Assembly: GCF_002394865.1 (NCBI RefSeq)
Contig: NZ_DGUZ01000023.1
Coordinates: forward strand, 219,981 to 263,758
Source: Fibrobacter sp. UBA4297
GTDB lineage: Bacteria > Fibrobacterota > Fibrobacteria > Fibrobacterales > Fibrobacteraceae
Reading direction: 5' to 3'
DNA length: 43,778 nt
Shown here: piece after piece, positions 24,340-33,403 of the stretch
Layout: every line of letters begins with the position of its first letter
Numbering within the stretch: position 1 is the stretch's first letter
Made by a program: the position numbers and the translations under genes
Notes under the pieces: model-generated
Told to the model about the DNA's origin: nothing
What the model saw: the letters and a program-made list of their open reading frames with translations, nothing else
Databases searched by the model: none

Positions 24340-25827
24340 TTACAACATCTTACCAGTTTCAAGGAAGCGGGTATGCATCTCGAATGCGCGGGAAAGTGCA
24401 AGTGGCACATGGACGCCCTTCGCATGCTTAAGACCGTACTCCAGAACATCCGTGAGTGCATCGCGATAATCCGGATGGGCGCAGTTCTTGATAATCAGGC
24501 GGGCACGTTCTTCAACAGGCAAGCCACGAAGGTCAGCAAGCCCCTGTTCCGTCACAAAAATCTGCGTGTCGTGATCGGTATGGTCCACATGGCTCACGTA
24601 AGGCACAATGCTCGAAATCGCACCGCCCTTCGCCACAGACGGCGTGAGGAAAAACCCGAGAGCGCAATTTCGTGCAAAATCAGCCGAACCGCCAATGCCG
24701 TTCATCATCGCAGAACCGCACACAAGCGAGCTGTTTACATTACCAAAGATATCCGCTTCCAGAGCCGTGTTCATAGAAATCACGCCCAAGCGACGAATCA
24801 CATCCGGGCTGTTGCTCACCTCTTGCTGGCGGATAATGAAATGCTTTTTCCATTCTGCGCTATTTTCAACAAATTCTTTCTGTGCCGCCTGCGAAAGCGT
24901 CAAAGCCGTTCCAGAAGCAATACCGAGCTTGCCCTTTTTCAAAAGCGGGAGCACCGCTTCCTGAATCACTTCGGTGTAAAGGTCAATTTGTCCCAAGCGG
25001 TCATCATCAGCCATAGCGCAAAGCACGGCATTTGCAACCTTGCCTACACCACTCTGGTATGCAAGTCCCTTCGGGAGCCTGCCATGCGATTCTTCGAATC
25101 GGATAAAGTCCAAGATGCGTTCGCCAATATTCTTCGAAACTTCATCAGGTTCTACAAACGGAGTCACTTCGTCATACGCTTCGTTTTCGACAATCGCAAT
25201 AACCTTGTTCGGGTCAATCCGAACAAATTCACCACCCACGCGGTCACCGGCACTGTAAATTGCAAGCGGCTTTGCATGCGGCGGGAGCTCCGGGAGGGCG
25301 TTATCGTGCATGCCAATACAACTATCACCCAAGCGTGTATTCAGTTCCAAAATAATCTTCGGCGCCATTTCCAAATAGCAAACGGAATTACCGCCCGATG
25401 TCGAAAGGCAAACGCGGCCATCCGGCAAAATTGCAGAAACTTCAATAATCGCAACCGTCGGCGCGGGGACAGCACCCGTACGCACAAGGTAACCCATCTT
25501 GCCCAGGTGAGCGTCAATGTAACGGATACTGCCGTCATTAATCGCCTTGCGCAAACTCGGATTGGACTGGTATGGCATGCGGAGCGACAATGCCTTTGCA
25601 CGGGCTAGAGCCCCATCACAACTATCGCCCGTCGAGGCGCCTGCAAACAACGTTACCTTAAATTCCTGACCCGCTTCGTGCAATTTTTCAGCACGCGCAG
25701 CAATCGCCAAGGGAACCGCTTTGGGGTATCCTGCTAAAGTAAATCCGGAAACCCCGAGAACATCGCCATTACGAATCATATCTGCAGCGCTGGCAGCACT
25801 GCATTTCTTAGTTGTAATCCAGGTCAT
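24340..25827 (-). CDS. Acetyl-CoA hydrolase/transferase family (succinate CoA-transferase-like)
   Basis: 495 residues, cytoplasmic. The sequence matches the AarC/Cat1/ScpC group: VLGVSGFTLAGYPKAVPLA near the start, STSGGNSVCYLEMAPKIILELN, then LYTEVIQEAVL with the expected catalytic Glu286, IASGTALTLS, GIGGSADFARN and IVPYVSHVDHTDHDTQIFVTEQGLADLRG. Such enzymes move CoA between succinate/acetate and their CoA esters. Their catalytic Glu forms a glutamyl-CoA thioester. In a succinate/acetate-producing fermenter this would join the succinyl-CoA/acetate steps. It is transcribed divergently from the GtrA gene with only 26 bp between start codons. Confidence 0.9.
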   Translation of the reverse strand: MTWITTKKCSAASAADMIRNGDVLGVSGFTLAGYPKAVPLAIAARAEKLHEAGQEFKVTLFAGASTGDSCDGALARAKALSLRMPYQSNPSLRKAINDGSIRYIDAHLGKMGYLVRTGAVPAPTVAIIEVSAILPDGRVCLSTSGGNSVCYLEMAPKIILELNTRLGDSCIGMHDNALPELPPHAKPLAIYSAGDRVGGEFVRIDPNKVIAIVENEAYDEVTPFVEPDEVSKNIGERILDFIRFEESHGRLPKGLAYQSGVGKVANAVLCAMADDDRLGQIDLYTEVIQEAVLPLLKKGKLGIASGTALTLSQAAQKEFVENSAEWKKHFIIRQQEVSNSPDVIRRLGVISMNTALEADIFGNVNSSLVCGSAMMNGIGGSADFARNCALGFFLTPSVAKGGAISSIVPYVSHVDHTDHDTQIFVTEQGLADLRGLPVEERARLIIKNCAHPDYRDALTDVLEYGLKHAKGVHVPLALSRAFEMHTRFLETGKML

Positions 25828-25832
25828 GGCGC

Positions 25833-25847
25833 AAAAATAGTATTTTT
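25833..25847. promoter_or_regulatory. Perfect palindrome between two divergent starts
   Basis: AAAAATA G TATTTTT is a perfect 7-bp inverted repeat in the 26 bp between the CoA-transferase and GtrA start codons. It could be part of a divergent promoter or an operator. The A/T composition makes a chance match possible. Confidence 0.3.
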
Positions 25848-25853
25848 ACCGCC

Positions 25854-26276
25854 GTGAAACATTTTATCAAATACAACGCTATCGGTGTAATGAACACCGC
25901 CATTACATTCTTTACAGTCTGGCTTTTGCACGAAGTCTTAGATTGGGACGTGGTTCTTTCAAACTTTTTGGGATTTGTCGCCGGTGGGCTCAATAGCTAC
26001 ATCATGAACCGCATTTGGAATTTCAAGAGTACAAACAAGAAACGCGCCGAAGTCATAAGATTCATCGTCGTATTCCTCTGCTCGTATCTCGTGAACTTGG
26101 CGGTCCTCAAAGGGAGCATCTACGTGCTCGAAAACGCGACTTGGTGCGCAAGCTTCACGGAATTCATCTCCCACTTCATGAAGCCAACAACATTTGCAAG
26201 CTTTGTTGCAAACGTCGTCTACGTGCTCGTAAGCTTTACGCTCTATAAGAAATGGGTGTTTAAGACAAATGCGTAG
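25854..26276 (+). CDS. GtrA-family membrane protein
   Basis: 140 residues with four predicted membrane helices. The family motifs are visible: FIKYNAIGVMNTAITFFTVW, then NFLGFVAGGLNSYIMNRIWNFKS, then a third helix beginning EVIRFIVVFLCSYLVN, and FVANVVYVLVSFTLYKKWVF. GtrA proteins are thought to move or flip undecaprenyl-linked sugars in glycan decoration, often with a GT2 partner. No such partner is adjacent here. The start is GTG at 25854 with no good ribosome binding site. A rho-independent terminator lies 330 bp downstream. Confidence 0.87.
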   Translation: MKHFIKYNAIGVMNTAITFFTVWLLHEVLDWDVVLSNFLGFVAGGLNSYIMNRIWNFKSTNKKRAEVIRFIVVFLCSYLVNLAVLKGSIYVLENATWCASFTEFISHFMKPTTFASFVANVVYVLVSFTLYKKWVFKTNA

Positions 26277-26609
26277 GCCGAGAGTCGCGGCCAAGTTTAC
26301 TTGGACATGACCGAGGCCAGCATTTGGTACTTAAGCGAAGCGAAAGTGCCAGTAGGCTAACGCCTAAATACCTTTTTAAAATGAAAAAAGTACGTCATGC
26401 GGGCGGGGCCCCAGCTCGGAGTTGACGCCTACGGCGTCAGCGGCTTCACTCGGTTATGCCGGTCTGCAAGCAGCCCGTCGCAACACTCGTTTTGCACGCT
26501 ACTGCGAAGGAATAGCCTTGGCCGACGCTTTATTCTCTCGCTGCCATACGACAACAATATCATTAATTAAAACACCCCACATTTACTTATAAAGATCTCT
26601 ATTTAGAAA
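26277..26609. other. GC-rich non-coding spacer with several inverted repeats
   Basis: I see no gene on either strand in this 333-bp spacer between the GtrA gene and its terminator. It contains several compact inverted repeats (TAGGCTAACGCCTA near 26353, GACGCCTACGGCGTC near 26424). The composition changes from GC-rich to AT-rich at about 26550. It could be a repeat copy or an unrecognised RNA. Confidence 0.35.
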
Positions 26610-26637
26610 GGCGCACGGGTTATCCGTGCGCCTTTTT
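26610..26637 (+). terminator. Rho-independent terminator (plus strand)
   Basis: Perfect 9-bp stem GGCGCACGG / CCGTGCGCC with a 5-nt loop, then five T. It would end transcripts from the GtrA side. Confidence 0.8.
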
Positions 26638-26706
26638 GCACTGTTCATGTAATTGCGTGGCGCATTCGCAACATTGAGCAGCACGTTCGCAACATCGTGC
26701 ATATAC

Positions 26707-26731
26707 AAAAAGGGCGCCCTTGCGGACGCCC
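26707..26731 (-). terminator. Rho-independent terminator after ompA-like gene
   Basis: On the minus strand GGGCGTCC-GCAA-GGGCGCCC (one G-U pair) is followed by five T, about 29 bp past the stop. Confidence 0.75.
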
Positions 26732-26759
26732 CTTTCTAGTTCTCAATCAGATTCGAAGA

Positions 26760-28862
26760 TTACTTTTCGAACGGAACGAGTTCAACACGGCGGTTGAGCT
26801 TGCGGCCCTTCTTCGTCTTGTTATCTGCGATCGGCTTGTCAGAACCATAACCGACTGCGCGGAGACGTTCGCTGTCAATGCCCTTCTTGACGAGGTACTT
26901 AACAACAGCCTGTGCACGCTTTTCGGACATGATCTTGTTCTTTTCTTCAGAACCAGTGTCATCCGTGTGACCCTGGACTTCGAGGTTGACAGCCGGGAGC
27001 TTCTTCAAGAGCTTAGCAATGTTGTTCAAGGTCTTGTTGCTGCTTGCAGTGAGCTTAGCAGAGCCGGACTTGAACTGGATACCCTTCTTGAGCTTGTCGA
27101 GGTCCTGGTTCTTGTTCGGGCAACCGTTCTTGTCAACAGCTACGCCAACGAGGGTGTTCGGGCACTTGTCGAGGTGATCGGCAACGCCATCCTTGTCAGA
27201 GTCAACCGGGCAACCAACTTCGTCAACAGAGACGCCAGCCGGAGTATTCGGGCACTTGTCGAGAGCGTCAACGATGCCGTCCTTGTCGCCATCCGGGCTG
27301 CAACCATCAGCGTTAACCGGGAGACCAGCAGCCGTGTTCGGGCACTTGTCGAGGTAGTCAGCAACGCCATCGTTGTCAGAGTCAACCGGGCAGCCCTTGC
27401 CGTCAACAGCAATGCCAGACTGAGTATTCGGGCACTGGTCGAGGTAGTCAGCAACGCCATCCTTATCAGAGTCAATCGGGCAGCCGTTAGCATCGATAGA
27501 AGCGCCAGCCGGAGTGCTCGGGCACTTGTCGAGGTAGTCAGCTACGCCATCCTTATCAGAGTCAACCGGGCAGCCAGCAGCGTCAACAACAACGCCAGCC
27601 GGAGTTTCAGCGCACTGGTCGAGGCCATCAGCAACACCGTCATTGTCGGAGTCAACCGGGCAGCCAGCAGCATCAACAACAGCACCAGCCGGAGTTTCAG
27701 CGCACTGGTCGAGACCGTCGAAGACACCGTCGTTGTCGCCGTCAACCGGGCAACCGTTAGCGTCAACAACAGCACCAGCCGGAGTAGCGGCGCACTGGTC
27801 AACATTGTTTGCTACGCCATCGTTATCTTCGTCAGCACCGCGGACGTTACCGAAGCGCCAGGTAAGAGCAGCGGTACCAGCATAACGCGGAGTCGGCGTA
27901 TAACCGTACTGAACCTTCTTACCGTTCTTGTCATAGTAGTAGAGCTGATACTTGTCAGCGTCCTTCATTTCCTTAGAGTACTTCCAAGTGAAGTTGGAGA
28001 GTGCACGGACACCCACATCGAGACCGAGGGCGATGTCGATGTTTGCCGGGAGGTGGAAGCGGAAGCCCGGAGTGATTGTGAACGGATCATAACCCGGTTC
28101 ACGATCATATTCACCCTTTTCAACGCGGAATTCACCGTTAGCTTCAACGAAGAAGTCCATCCAGTCAGTCGGGAGGACGTTGATGCCACCACCGTAGACC
28201 AAGGTGTTAGAACCCTTCGTCACAGTGCCGACGAAACCGACGTTACCGTTGAAACGGAGCGGAGCGCCAACCTTCTGGAGGTCAAGAGTGAGGATCAATT
28301 CGCCACCGAATGCCATGTTGCGGAGGCCGTACGGATGGGTTTCACCACCCTTGGCATGCAAGAACCAAGCATGACGCGGACGAACACCGACAGACTTGTC
28401 GCCAGTCGGGAAGTAGAACTGAGCTGCGATAGCGGCATTGAAGACACCATCAGTCATTTCATCGAACGGAAGCTTTGCCTTTGCCCAGAGTTCGAGGTCA
28501 CCACGGCTAGCCTTCCACATGTCGCCTTCGCCATTCTTCGGGGAGTTGGCGTGGTCGTAGTAAAGCGGAAGAGCAAGACCGATGTCCATGAAGTCCGTCA
28601 CGCCAGCTGCAAAGTTGATATTTGCAGTCACGCTACCGGCATTTTCATAGAATGCACCGCTCTGGTTACCCTTGGAATACTGGCCACCGCGAGTGAGGGA
28701 CCAGTTGTCATAAGAGACCTGGCCACCGAAACCGGCAGCAAAGCCACCCTGACCGAGAGTCTGGGCTGTTTTCTGGTTGAGACCATCGGCTCCGCCCATC
28801 AGGCCAGACTGCGCGAAAGCGAAGCTACCGGCCAAGAGAGACATTGCGACTATTTTTTTCAT
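26760..28862 (-). CDS. OmpA-family outer membrane protein with TSP type-3 repeats
   Basis: 700 residues. The signal peptide ends at FAFA-QSG. An N-terminal beta-barrel-like region follows (about 20-345, many alternating aromatic strands). Eight thrombospondin type-3 repeats of about 30 residues (DxDxDGVxDxLDxCPxTPAGxxVDxxGCP) occupy about 348-578. A peptidoglycan-binding OmpA domain closes the protein (about 588-700: FKSGSAKLTASSNKTLNNIA, VQGHTDDTGSEEKNKIMSEKRAQAV, VGYGSDKPIADN). The Asp-rich repeats bind Ca2+ in relatives. AAGGAG sits five bases before the ATG. It follows the tyrosine-autokinase gene by 19 bp, so the two may share a transcript. It is probably an abundant structural outer membrane protein linking to the cell wall. 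Confidence 0.93.
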   Translation of the reverse strand: MKKIVAMSLLAGSFAFAQSGLMGGADGLNQKTAQTLGQGGFAAGFGGQVSYDNWSLTRGGQYSKGNQSGAFYENAGSVTANINFAAGVTDFMDIGLALPLYYDHANSPKNGEGDMWKASRGDLELWAKAKLPFDEMTDGVFNAAIAAQFYFPTGDKSVGVRPRHAWFLHAKGGETHPYGLRNMAFGGELILTLDLQKVGAPLRFNGNVGFVGTVTKGSNTLVYGGGINVLPTDWMDFFVEANGEFRVEKGEYDREPGYDPFTITPGFRFHLPANIDIALGLDVGVRALSNFTWKYSKEMKDADKYQLYYYDKNGKKVQYGYTPTPRYAGTAALTWRFGNVRGADEDNDGVANNVDQCAATPAGAVVDANGCPVDGDNDGVFDGLDQCAETPAGAVVDAAGCPVDSDNDGVADGLDQCAETPAGVVVDAAGCPVDSDKDGVADYLDKCPSTPAGASIDANGCPIDSDKDGVADYLDQCPNTQSGIAVDGKGCPVDSDNDGVADYLDKCPNTAAGLPVNADGCSPDGDKDGIVDALDKCPNTPAGVSVDEVGCPVDSDKDGVADHLDKCPNTLVGVAVDKNGCPNKNQDLDKLKKGIQFKSGSAKLTASSNKTLNNIAKLLKKLPAVNLEVQGHTDDTGSEEKNKIMSEKRAQAVVKYLVKKGIDSERLRAVGYGSDKPIADNKTKKGRKLNRRVELVPFEK
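27110..27850. repeat. Eight in-frame 90-bp coding repeats (TSP3)
   Basis: The DNA encoding the TSP3 region repeats with a period of about 90 bp (30 codons). Copies differ mainly at the variable positions of the unit. It looks like an array, but it is coding. Confidence 0.8.
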
Positions 28863-28881
28863 CTATTCTCCTTGTTATTGG

Positions 28882-31002
28882 TTAATATTTCTTGTGATAG
28901 CCATAGTAGCCATAACTACCATAGCCGTACCCCGCATGACGTTCGCACTTGTTGAAGACAAAAGCCTTCTGCAATGGTGTTTCCGTACTGCGGTCAAAAG
29001 TATTCAAGGCATCTTGGATGCTTTCAATGGAATGAGCTGCATGCTTCAAGACACACAACAGATAGTCCGCATGCTTTTCCACAAGCAATGCGTCACTGCA
29101 CTGGAATACCGGAGGAGTATCCAGAACAATCAAATCATACTTATCCCTGAATGCGTCAAGGAAAGCGCTAAATCGAGAACTATTCAAAAGGCTACCTGGG
29201 TTAACGACACGTGCACCCGCACCTAGAACGTAGAAATTATCAAAAGTTTTGACAACATACTCATCGCTATAATCTTCCTTTTCAAGCATTTCGCACAGGC
29301 CCTTCTGGCTATGCTTGAACAAATGCCCGCGACGGAGGTCCATATCGACAAGAAGAACCTTCTTACCCGCCATGGCAAAAGACGCAGCGAGGTTTGTAGA
29401 GACAAATGATTTACCAACACCCTGTACAAGACCGGAAACCATGAGGATTTTCTTGCCTTCGGAGAAAACGGAAAACTCAAGAGCCGTACGGAGAGCGCGA
29501 ATGCCTTCGGCAAACGGATCGTCCGGTTCGGCAACGACGTAGGGCTTCATCACGTTGTTCTGAGTCTTGCTGCTAAGCATCGGGAGCTTTCCGTAAACGC
29601 CAACGCCCGTAGCCTGTTCGACTTCACTGCTGCTGCAGACGCCGTTTGAAAGCATACGACGGACATACACGACAAAGCAACCGAGGAGCAAGAACCCGGT
29701 GGTTACACCAGCAAATACAAGTATGCGGTTCGGCTTGCTCGGCTTGAGCGGTACATAAGCCTGGTCTACAATGCGGACGTTGCCGACTTCGCCGGCCTGC
29801 ACCACACGTAGCTGTTGGATGTTGTTCAAAAGGTTTGTATAAAGTTTGTTATTTACTTCGACTTCTTCTTGCAACGAGAGGACTTCCTGCTGCACGACCG
29901 GCAAGCTTGCCGCAGAACGCTGCTGCTTAGCCAATTCACGGCGGAGTCTCGCCTGCTGTTCTTCAATCGTACGGACGGTCGGGTGTTCTACGCGGAACAG
30001 GCGCAAGGCTTCTTGCTTTTTCTGTTCAAGTTCAATGAGGCGCTGCTGGAGAGTCACATCCTTTTCAAGGTGCAAACGGGTTTCGCCCGTGAGGTCGATC
30101 GTTCCCTTGGAATGGCGGAACGATGTGAGTTTCTGTTCAGCAGAATCGAGTTTGGCCTTGACACCCGGCAGCTGTTCTTCGAGGAATGTCAAGGTTTTCT
30201 TTGCTTCGGCACTGCGCATTTCGATATTCTGCTTCAGGTACGTGTTTGCAATCGTGTTCAAAATAGAGGCAACACGGTCAGCGTAACGATATTCGAGAGA
30301 AACTCTGATAATTCCGGAATTCTTGCCTTCTTCCGAAATAGTAAGTCCCTTGAGCAACGCATTAGCCGCCAGCTGCGGATGGACAGCGACCAGGAGGAAC
30401 GTCTGACCAACGGTCGCGGTCAAAGACTTGACGCAGATGACCAAAGTATCACCCGCAAACGGCTTGCGGTAGGTTTCGCCAACGGTACCTGTAAGGACGA
30501 CCTCGCCCTCCAGTCCGATTACTTCGTATGCACTAGAGTCGGCAGTCACGCGGGCGATAAGTTTACCCTTAGCCTCTACAAACGCACGCGGAATCACCAA
30601 AAGTTCCAGGTCCATGCGACCTTCGCGATGCATCAACCGGTCTTGCTTGTTCAACGGATAAGCGGAAAAGCAAAGCTTTTCATCCGCGACGACCTGATCC
30701 AAAACGACACGGCTCTTGATGAGTTCCATTTCGGCAGCAGACGGAGTAGAAACGTCAAGCAAGGCTCCCATTTCACCAAGAGCAAGCCCTTGTTTATTCC
30801 CTTTAACATTTACTTGAAGAAGGATGTCGCTGCGGTACGAAGCGCGGAGCCACATTGCAGCAAGACAGCCAAAACCGAGACCCAATATCAAGAAGACGAG
30901 CAAGACTTTCCACTTGCTTTTTAAATAGATTAAAATCTCAAGAATGTCGATTTCGTCATCGGCAGACGGATTCGAACCATTCTGAGTCATCTTCTCATTC
31001 AT
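28882..31002 (-). CDS. Wzc-type polysaccharide co-polymerase / tyrosine autokinase
   Basis: 706 residues. The Wzz domain has a first membrane helix (about 31-50) and a second (about 425-446) with a proline-rich PLKPSKPN just before it; the large coiled-coil extracytoplasmic part lies between (about 260-400). The cytoplasmic BY-kinase domain (about 470-690) has Walker A SGLVQGVGKSF (Lys531), Walker A' LLVDMDLRRG and Walker B IVLDTPP. A C-terminal tyrosine cluster (seven Tyr within the last 16 residues) is the autophosphorylation site in this family. Such proteins control chain length and export of capsule or exopolysaccharide. No polymerase or transferase gene lies beside it. It is divergent from the ABC genes across 161 bp. 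Confidence 0.93.
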   Translation of the reverse strand: MNEKMTQNGSNPSADDEIDILEILIYLKSKWKVLLVFLILGLGFGCLAAMWLRASYRSDILLQVNVKGNKQGLALGEMGALLDVSTPSAAEMELIKSRVVLDQVVADEKLCFSAYPLNKQDRLMHREGRMDLELLVIPRAFVEAKGKLIARVTADSSAYEVIGLEGEVVLTGTVGETYRKPFAGDTLVICVKSLTATVGQTFLLVAVHPQLAANALLKGLTISEEGKNSGIIRVSLEYRYADRVASILNTIANTYLKQNIEMRSAEAKKTLTFLEEQLPGVKAKLDSAEQKLTSFRHSKGTIDLTGETRLHLEKDVTLQQRLIELEQKKQEALRLFRVEHPTVRTIEEQQARLRRELAKQQRSAASLPVVQQEVLSLQEEVEVNNKLYTNLLNNIQQLRVVQAGEVGNVRIVDQAYVPLKPSKPNRILVFAGVTTGFLLLGCFVVYVRRMLSNGVCSSSEVEQATGVGVYGKLPMLSSKTQNNVMKPYVVAEPDDPFAEGIRALRTALEFSVFSEGKKILMVSGLVQGVGKSFVSTNLAASFAMAGKKVLLVDMDLRRGHLFKHSQKGLCEMLEKEDYSDEYVVKTFDNFYVLGAGARVVNPGSLLNSSRFSAFLDAFRDKYDLIVLDTPPVFQCSDALLVEKHADYLLCVLKHAAHSIESIQDALNTFDRSTETPLQKAFVFNKCERHAGYGYGSYGYYGYHKKY

Positions 31003-31217
31003 TAAAAAATCTCCAAGGTCACAGAACCAACCACCTAGTGTGGTCCAAGTCGGAATATAAAATAAAAAAAAAATTAACGTTTATACATTGAAACATAAGA
31101 TTCATGTAACTTTTTAGCTTTTTTAAGGATTTCACCGTCCCAAAAAGCTCACTAACGTTGTAAATGCAACCAAATCAACGGGTTAAGGCATCTAAAGAAG
31201 CAAGAAAAAAGGGCTTT

Positions 31218-31979
31218 ATGCAAACCGTACAACCGATACTTTCCGTTCAAAACTTACGTCGTGACTTCAAGATGGGCGACGAAATTGTACACGCCCTCCG
31301 AGGGGTGAGTTTTGATATTTATCCTGGAGAATTCGTAACCATCATGGGCACATCCGGTTCCGGCAAGTCCACCATGCTGAACATTCTAGGATGCATGGAC
31401 CGACCGACCTCAGGGCACTATATATTAGATGGCCAACACACCGAAACCCTAAAACGCGATGCGCTCGCCCGCATCCGGAGCCAGAAGCTCGGGTTCGTTT
31501 TCCAGAGTTACAACCTGCTCAGCCGCACGACCGCGATTGAAAACGTGGAACTCCCCCTGTTATATAATTCCAAAGTTTCTGCAGAAGAGCGCCACCACCG
31601 CGCCATTGAGGCTTTAAAGATGGTCGGACTCGAAAGCCGCATGAACCACCTGCCCAACCAGCTCTCGGGCGGTCAGCAGCAACGTGTAGCAATCGCACGC
31701 GCCCTCGTAAACGACCCCGTCATCATCCTCGCCGACGAAGCGACCGGCAACCTCGACACCCGCACCAGCTACGAAATCATGATGATATTCCAGGAGCTGC
31801 ACCGTCAAGGAAAGACCATTGCCTTCGTGACGCACGAGCCGGACATCGCCACATTCAGTGGACGCACCATCACGCTCCGTGACGGGCTCCTGAAAAAAGA
31901 TATCATCAACGAAAATGTACAGGATGCCAAAGTGGCTTTTGAAATGCTCCCGCCACCAGAAACATTTGAGGAGGATTAA
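31218..31979 (+). CDS. MacB/LolD-type ABC transporter ATP-binding subunit
   Basis: 253 residues from ATG 31218, chosen for AAGGG a few bases upstream; the longer frame from 31164 adds 18 basic residues. The motifs are Walker A GTSGSGKST, Q-loop FQSYNL, signature LSGGQQQR, Walker B ILADEATGNLD and the H-loop (FVTHEPD). The length and HALRGVSFDIYPGEF start are typical of the MacB/LolD group. It energises the permease encoded next (about 134 bp downstream), probably exporting a peptide, lipoprotein or drug-like substrate. The substrate cannot be read from the sequence. Confidence 0.93.
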   Translation: MQTVQPILSVQNLRRDFKMGDEIVHALRGVSFDIYPGEFVTIMGTSGSGKSTMLNILGCMDRPTSGHYILDGQHTETLKRDALARIRSQKLGFVFQSYNLLSRTTAIENVELPLLYNSKVSAEERHHRAIEALKMVGLESRMNHLPNQLSGGQQQRVAIARALVNDPVIILADEATGNLDTRTSYEIMMIFQELHRQGKTIAFVTHEPDIATFSGRTITLRDGLLKKDIINENVQDAKVAFEMLPPPETFEED

Positions 31980-32113
31980 CTAGGTGTTAGGTAATAGGTA
32001 TTAGGTTTTTATAATCGTGCCAAAGGCACCTGACTAACCTAACCCCTACAGCCTAAAACCTATTGCCTACATCTAACTTCTAACCGTCCACTTCCAACTT
32101 CCTACTAAAAAAT
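31980..32113. repeat. Spacer with TAGGT-type repeats
   Basis: TAGGTGTTAGGTAATAGGTATTAGGTTTTT is followed some 45 bp later by the inverse (CCTAAAACCTATTGCCTACATC). The two arms could fold into an imperfect hairpin between the ATPase and permease genes. Confidence 0.5.
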
Positions 32114-33319
32114 ATGAATCCGTTTACCTTAGCCAAGATTGCTCTCCGCGCATTGCTCCGTAACCGCATGCGCACATTCCTCTCCGTACTCGGTATAGTC
32201 ATCGGCGTTGCAGCCGTCATCACCATGGTCGCCATGGGCGAAGGCTCCAAGAAGTCCATCAAGGAACAGATGACTGCAATGGGAACAAACGCCATCACCA
32301 TCATGCCAAACCAAAGCCGCCGAGGCGGCGTCCAGACAGAATCGACTGAAACTCTCGAAGAAGAAGACGTCATCGCCATCCGCGAAAACGCAAACTACAT
32401 CAACGGCGTTTCACCTATGGTCACAGTCGGAGGGCAGGCCATCGTCGGGAACAACAACTCGCCCACCACGCTCTCCGGTGTTTCAGCGGACTACCTCAAG
32501 ATCCGCAACTACGAAATCGAAGACGGCGTCATGTTCGACGACCAGGCAGACCGCATGGCAAAAGTTTGCGTTATTGGCCAGACCGTCGTCAAAAACCTGT
32601 TCCCGGACACCGACCCGATTGGCAAGACCATCCGCTACAAGAGCATTCCGCTGAAAGTCATCGGCACACTCAAAGCTAAAGGTTCCGGCGATTTCGGGCA
32701 AGACCAGGACGACGTAATTTTCACTCCGTACCAGACTGTGATGAGGCGATTCTCTGCCACGACGAATATCCGACAGATTTACGCGAACTCCATCGGTGAA
32801 GGCTACGCCGCAAAAGCGACCGAAGAAATCATGGGCATCTTGAAAGAACGCCGCAACTGGACAAAACCGACCGACCCGTTCCGCGTATTCACGCAAGAAG
32901 AAATGATCCAGATGGTCACAAGCACCTCCGATATGCTCTCGCTTGTGCTGACCGCCATTGCTGGAATTAGTTTGTTTGTTGGCGGCATCGGCATCATGAA
33001 CATCATGTACGTGTCCGTCACCGAACGCACAAAGGAAATCGGGCTTCGCATGGCTATCGGTGCACGCGGCCGCGACATCCTTTTACAATTTTTGTTCGAA
33101 TCCGTGATTATCAGTTTGCTCGGTGGCGCGATTGGAATCGCACTTGGCATTGCAGCTTCAGAAACTGTAAAAATCGCAATGAACTGGCCCATGAGCGTCT
33201 CGGTCACAAGCGTTGTCGTGAGCTTTGGCGTGTGCTTTGCCACAGGCGTATTCTTCGGCTGGTACCCCGCCCGCAAGGCGAGCCGCCTCGACCCGATTGA
33301 AGCGCTGAGATTTGAATAG
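32114..33319 (+). CDS. MacB-type ABC transporter permease
   Basis: 401 residues. An N-terminal membrane helix (LRNRMRTFLSVLGIVIGVAAVITMVAMG, about 16-43) leads to a large extracytoplasmic MacB_PCD domain (about 50-265) and three C-terminal helices (about 276-301, 325-355 and 365-390), the FtsX/MacB core. RTKEIGLRMAIGARGRDIL and PARKASRLDPIEALR are the conserved C-terminal motifs. There is no fused ATPase, so the 31218 gene supplies it. I see no membrane fusion (MacA) gene here, unlike typical drug-efflux MacAB loci. Confidence 0.93.
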   Translation: MNPFTLAKIALRALLRNRMRTFLSVLGIVIGVAAVITMVAMGEGSKKSIKEQMTAMGTNAITIMPNQSRRGGVQTESTETLEEEDVIAIRENANYINGVSPMVTVGGQAIVGNNNSPTTLSGVSADYLKIRNYEIEDGVMFDDQADRMAKVCVIGQTVVKNLFPDTDPIGKTIRYKSIPLKVIGTLKAKGSGDFGQDQDDVIFTPYQTVMRRFSATTNIRQIYANSIGEGYAAKATEEIMGILKERRNWTKPTDPFRVFTQEEMIQMVTSTSDMLSLVLTAIAGISLFVGGIGIMNIMYVSVTERTKEIGLRMAIGARGRDILLQFLFESVIISLLGGAIGIALGIAASETVKIAMNWPMSVSVTSVVVSFGVCFATGVFFGWYPARKASRLDPIEALRFE

Positions 33320-33403
33320 GTTATATTCTCTGTAAATAAAAAAAACAACACTTTTTTATTTTCTTTCGTCTCTCGTCTTTCGTCTATAAACTATTTTAAA
33401 GTC
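33320..33403. other. Spacer with AT hairpin and CGTCT repeats
   Basis: It contains AATAAAAAA-loop-TTTTTTATT, a weak terminator-like hairpin, then CTTTCGTCTCTCGTCTTTCGTC, a degenerate CGTCT tandem repeat, just before the aldolase gene. Confidence 0.4.

Noticed and set aside
27110..27850. CRISPR-like array (90-bp periodicity)
   Set aside because: The repeats are in-frame TSP3 protein repeats. Units are long and diverged, without short identical repeats and unique spacers.
26697..28955. Long plus-strand reading frame opposite the OmpA/TSP3 gene
   Set aside because: It mirrors the repeat-rich minus-strand gene, which has a signal peptide, a ribosome binding site and clear domains. The plus frame is an Arg/Val/Ser-rich shadow with no recognisable motif.
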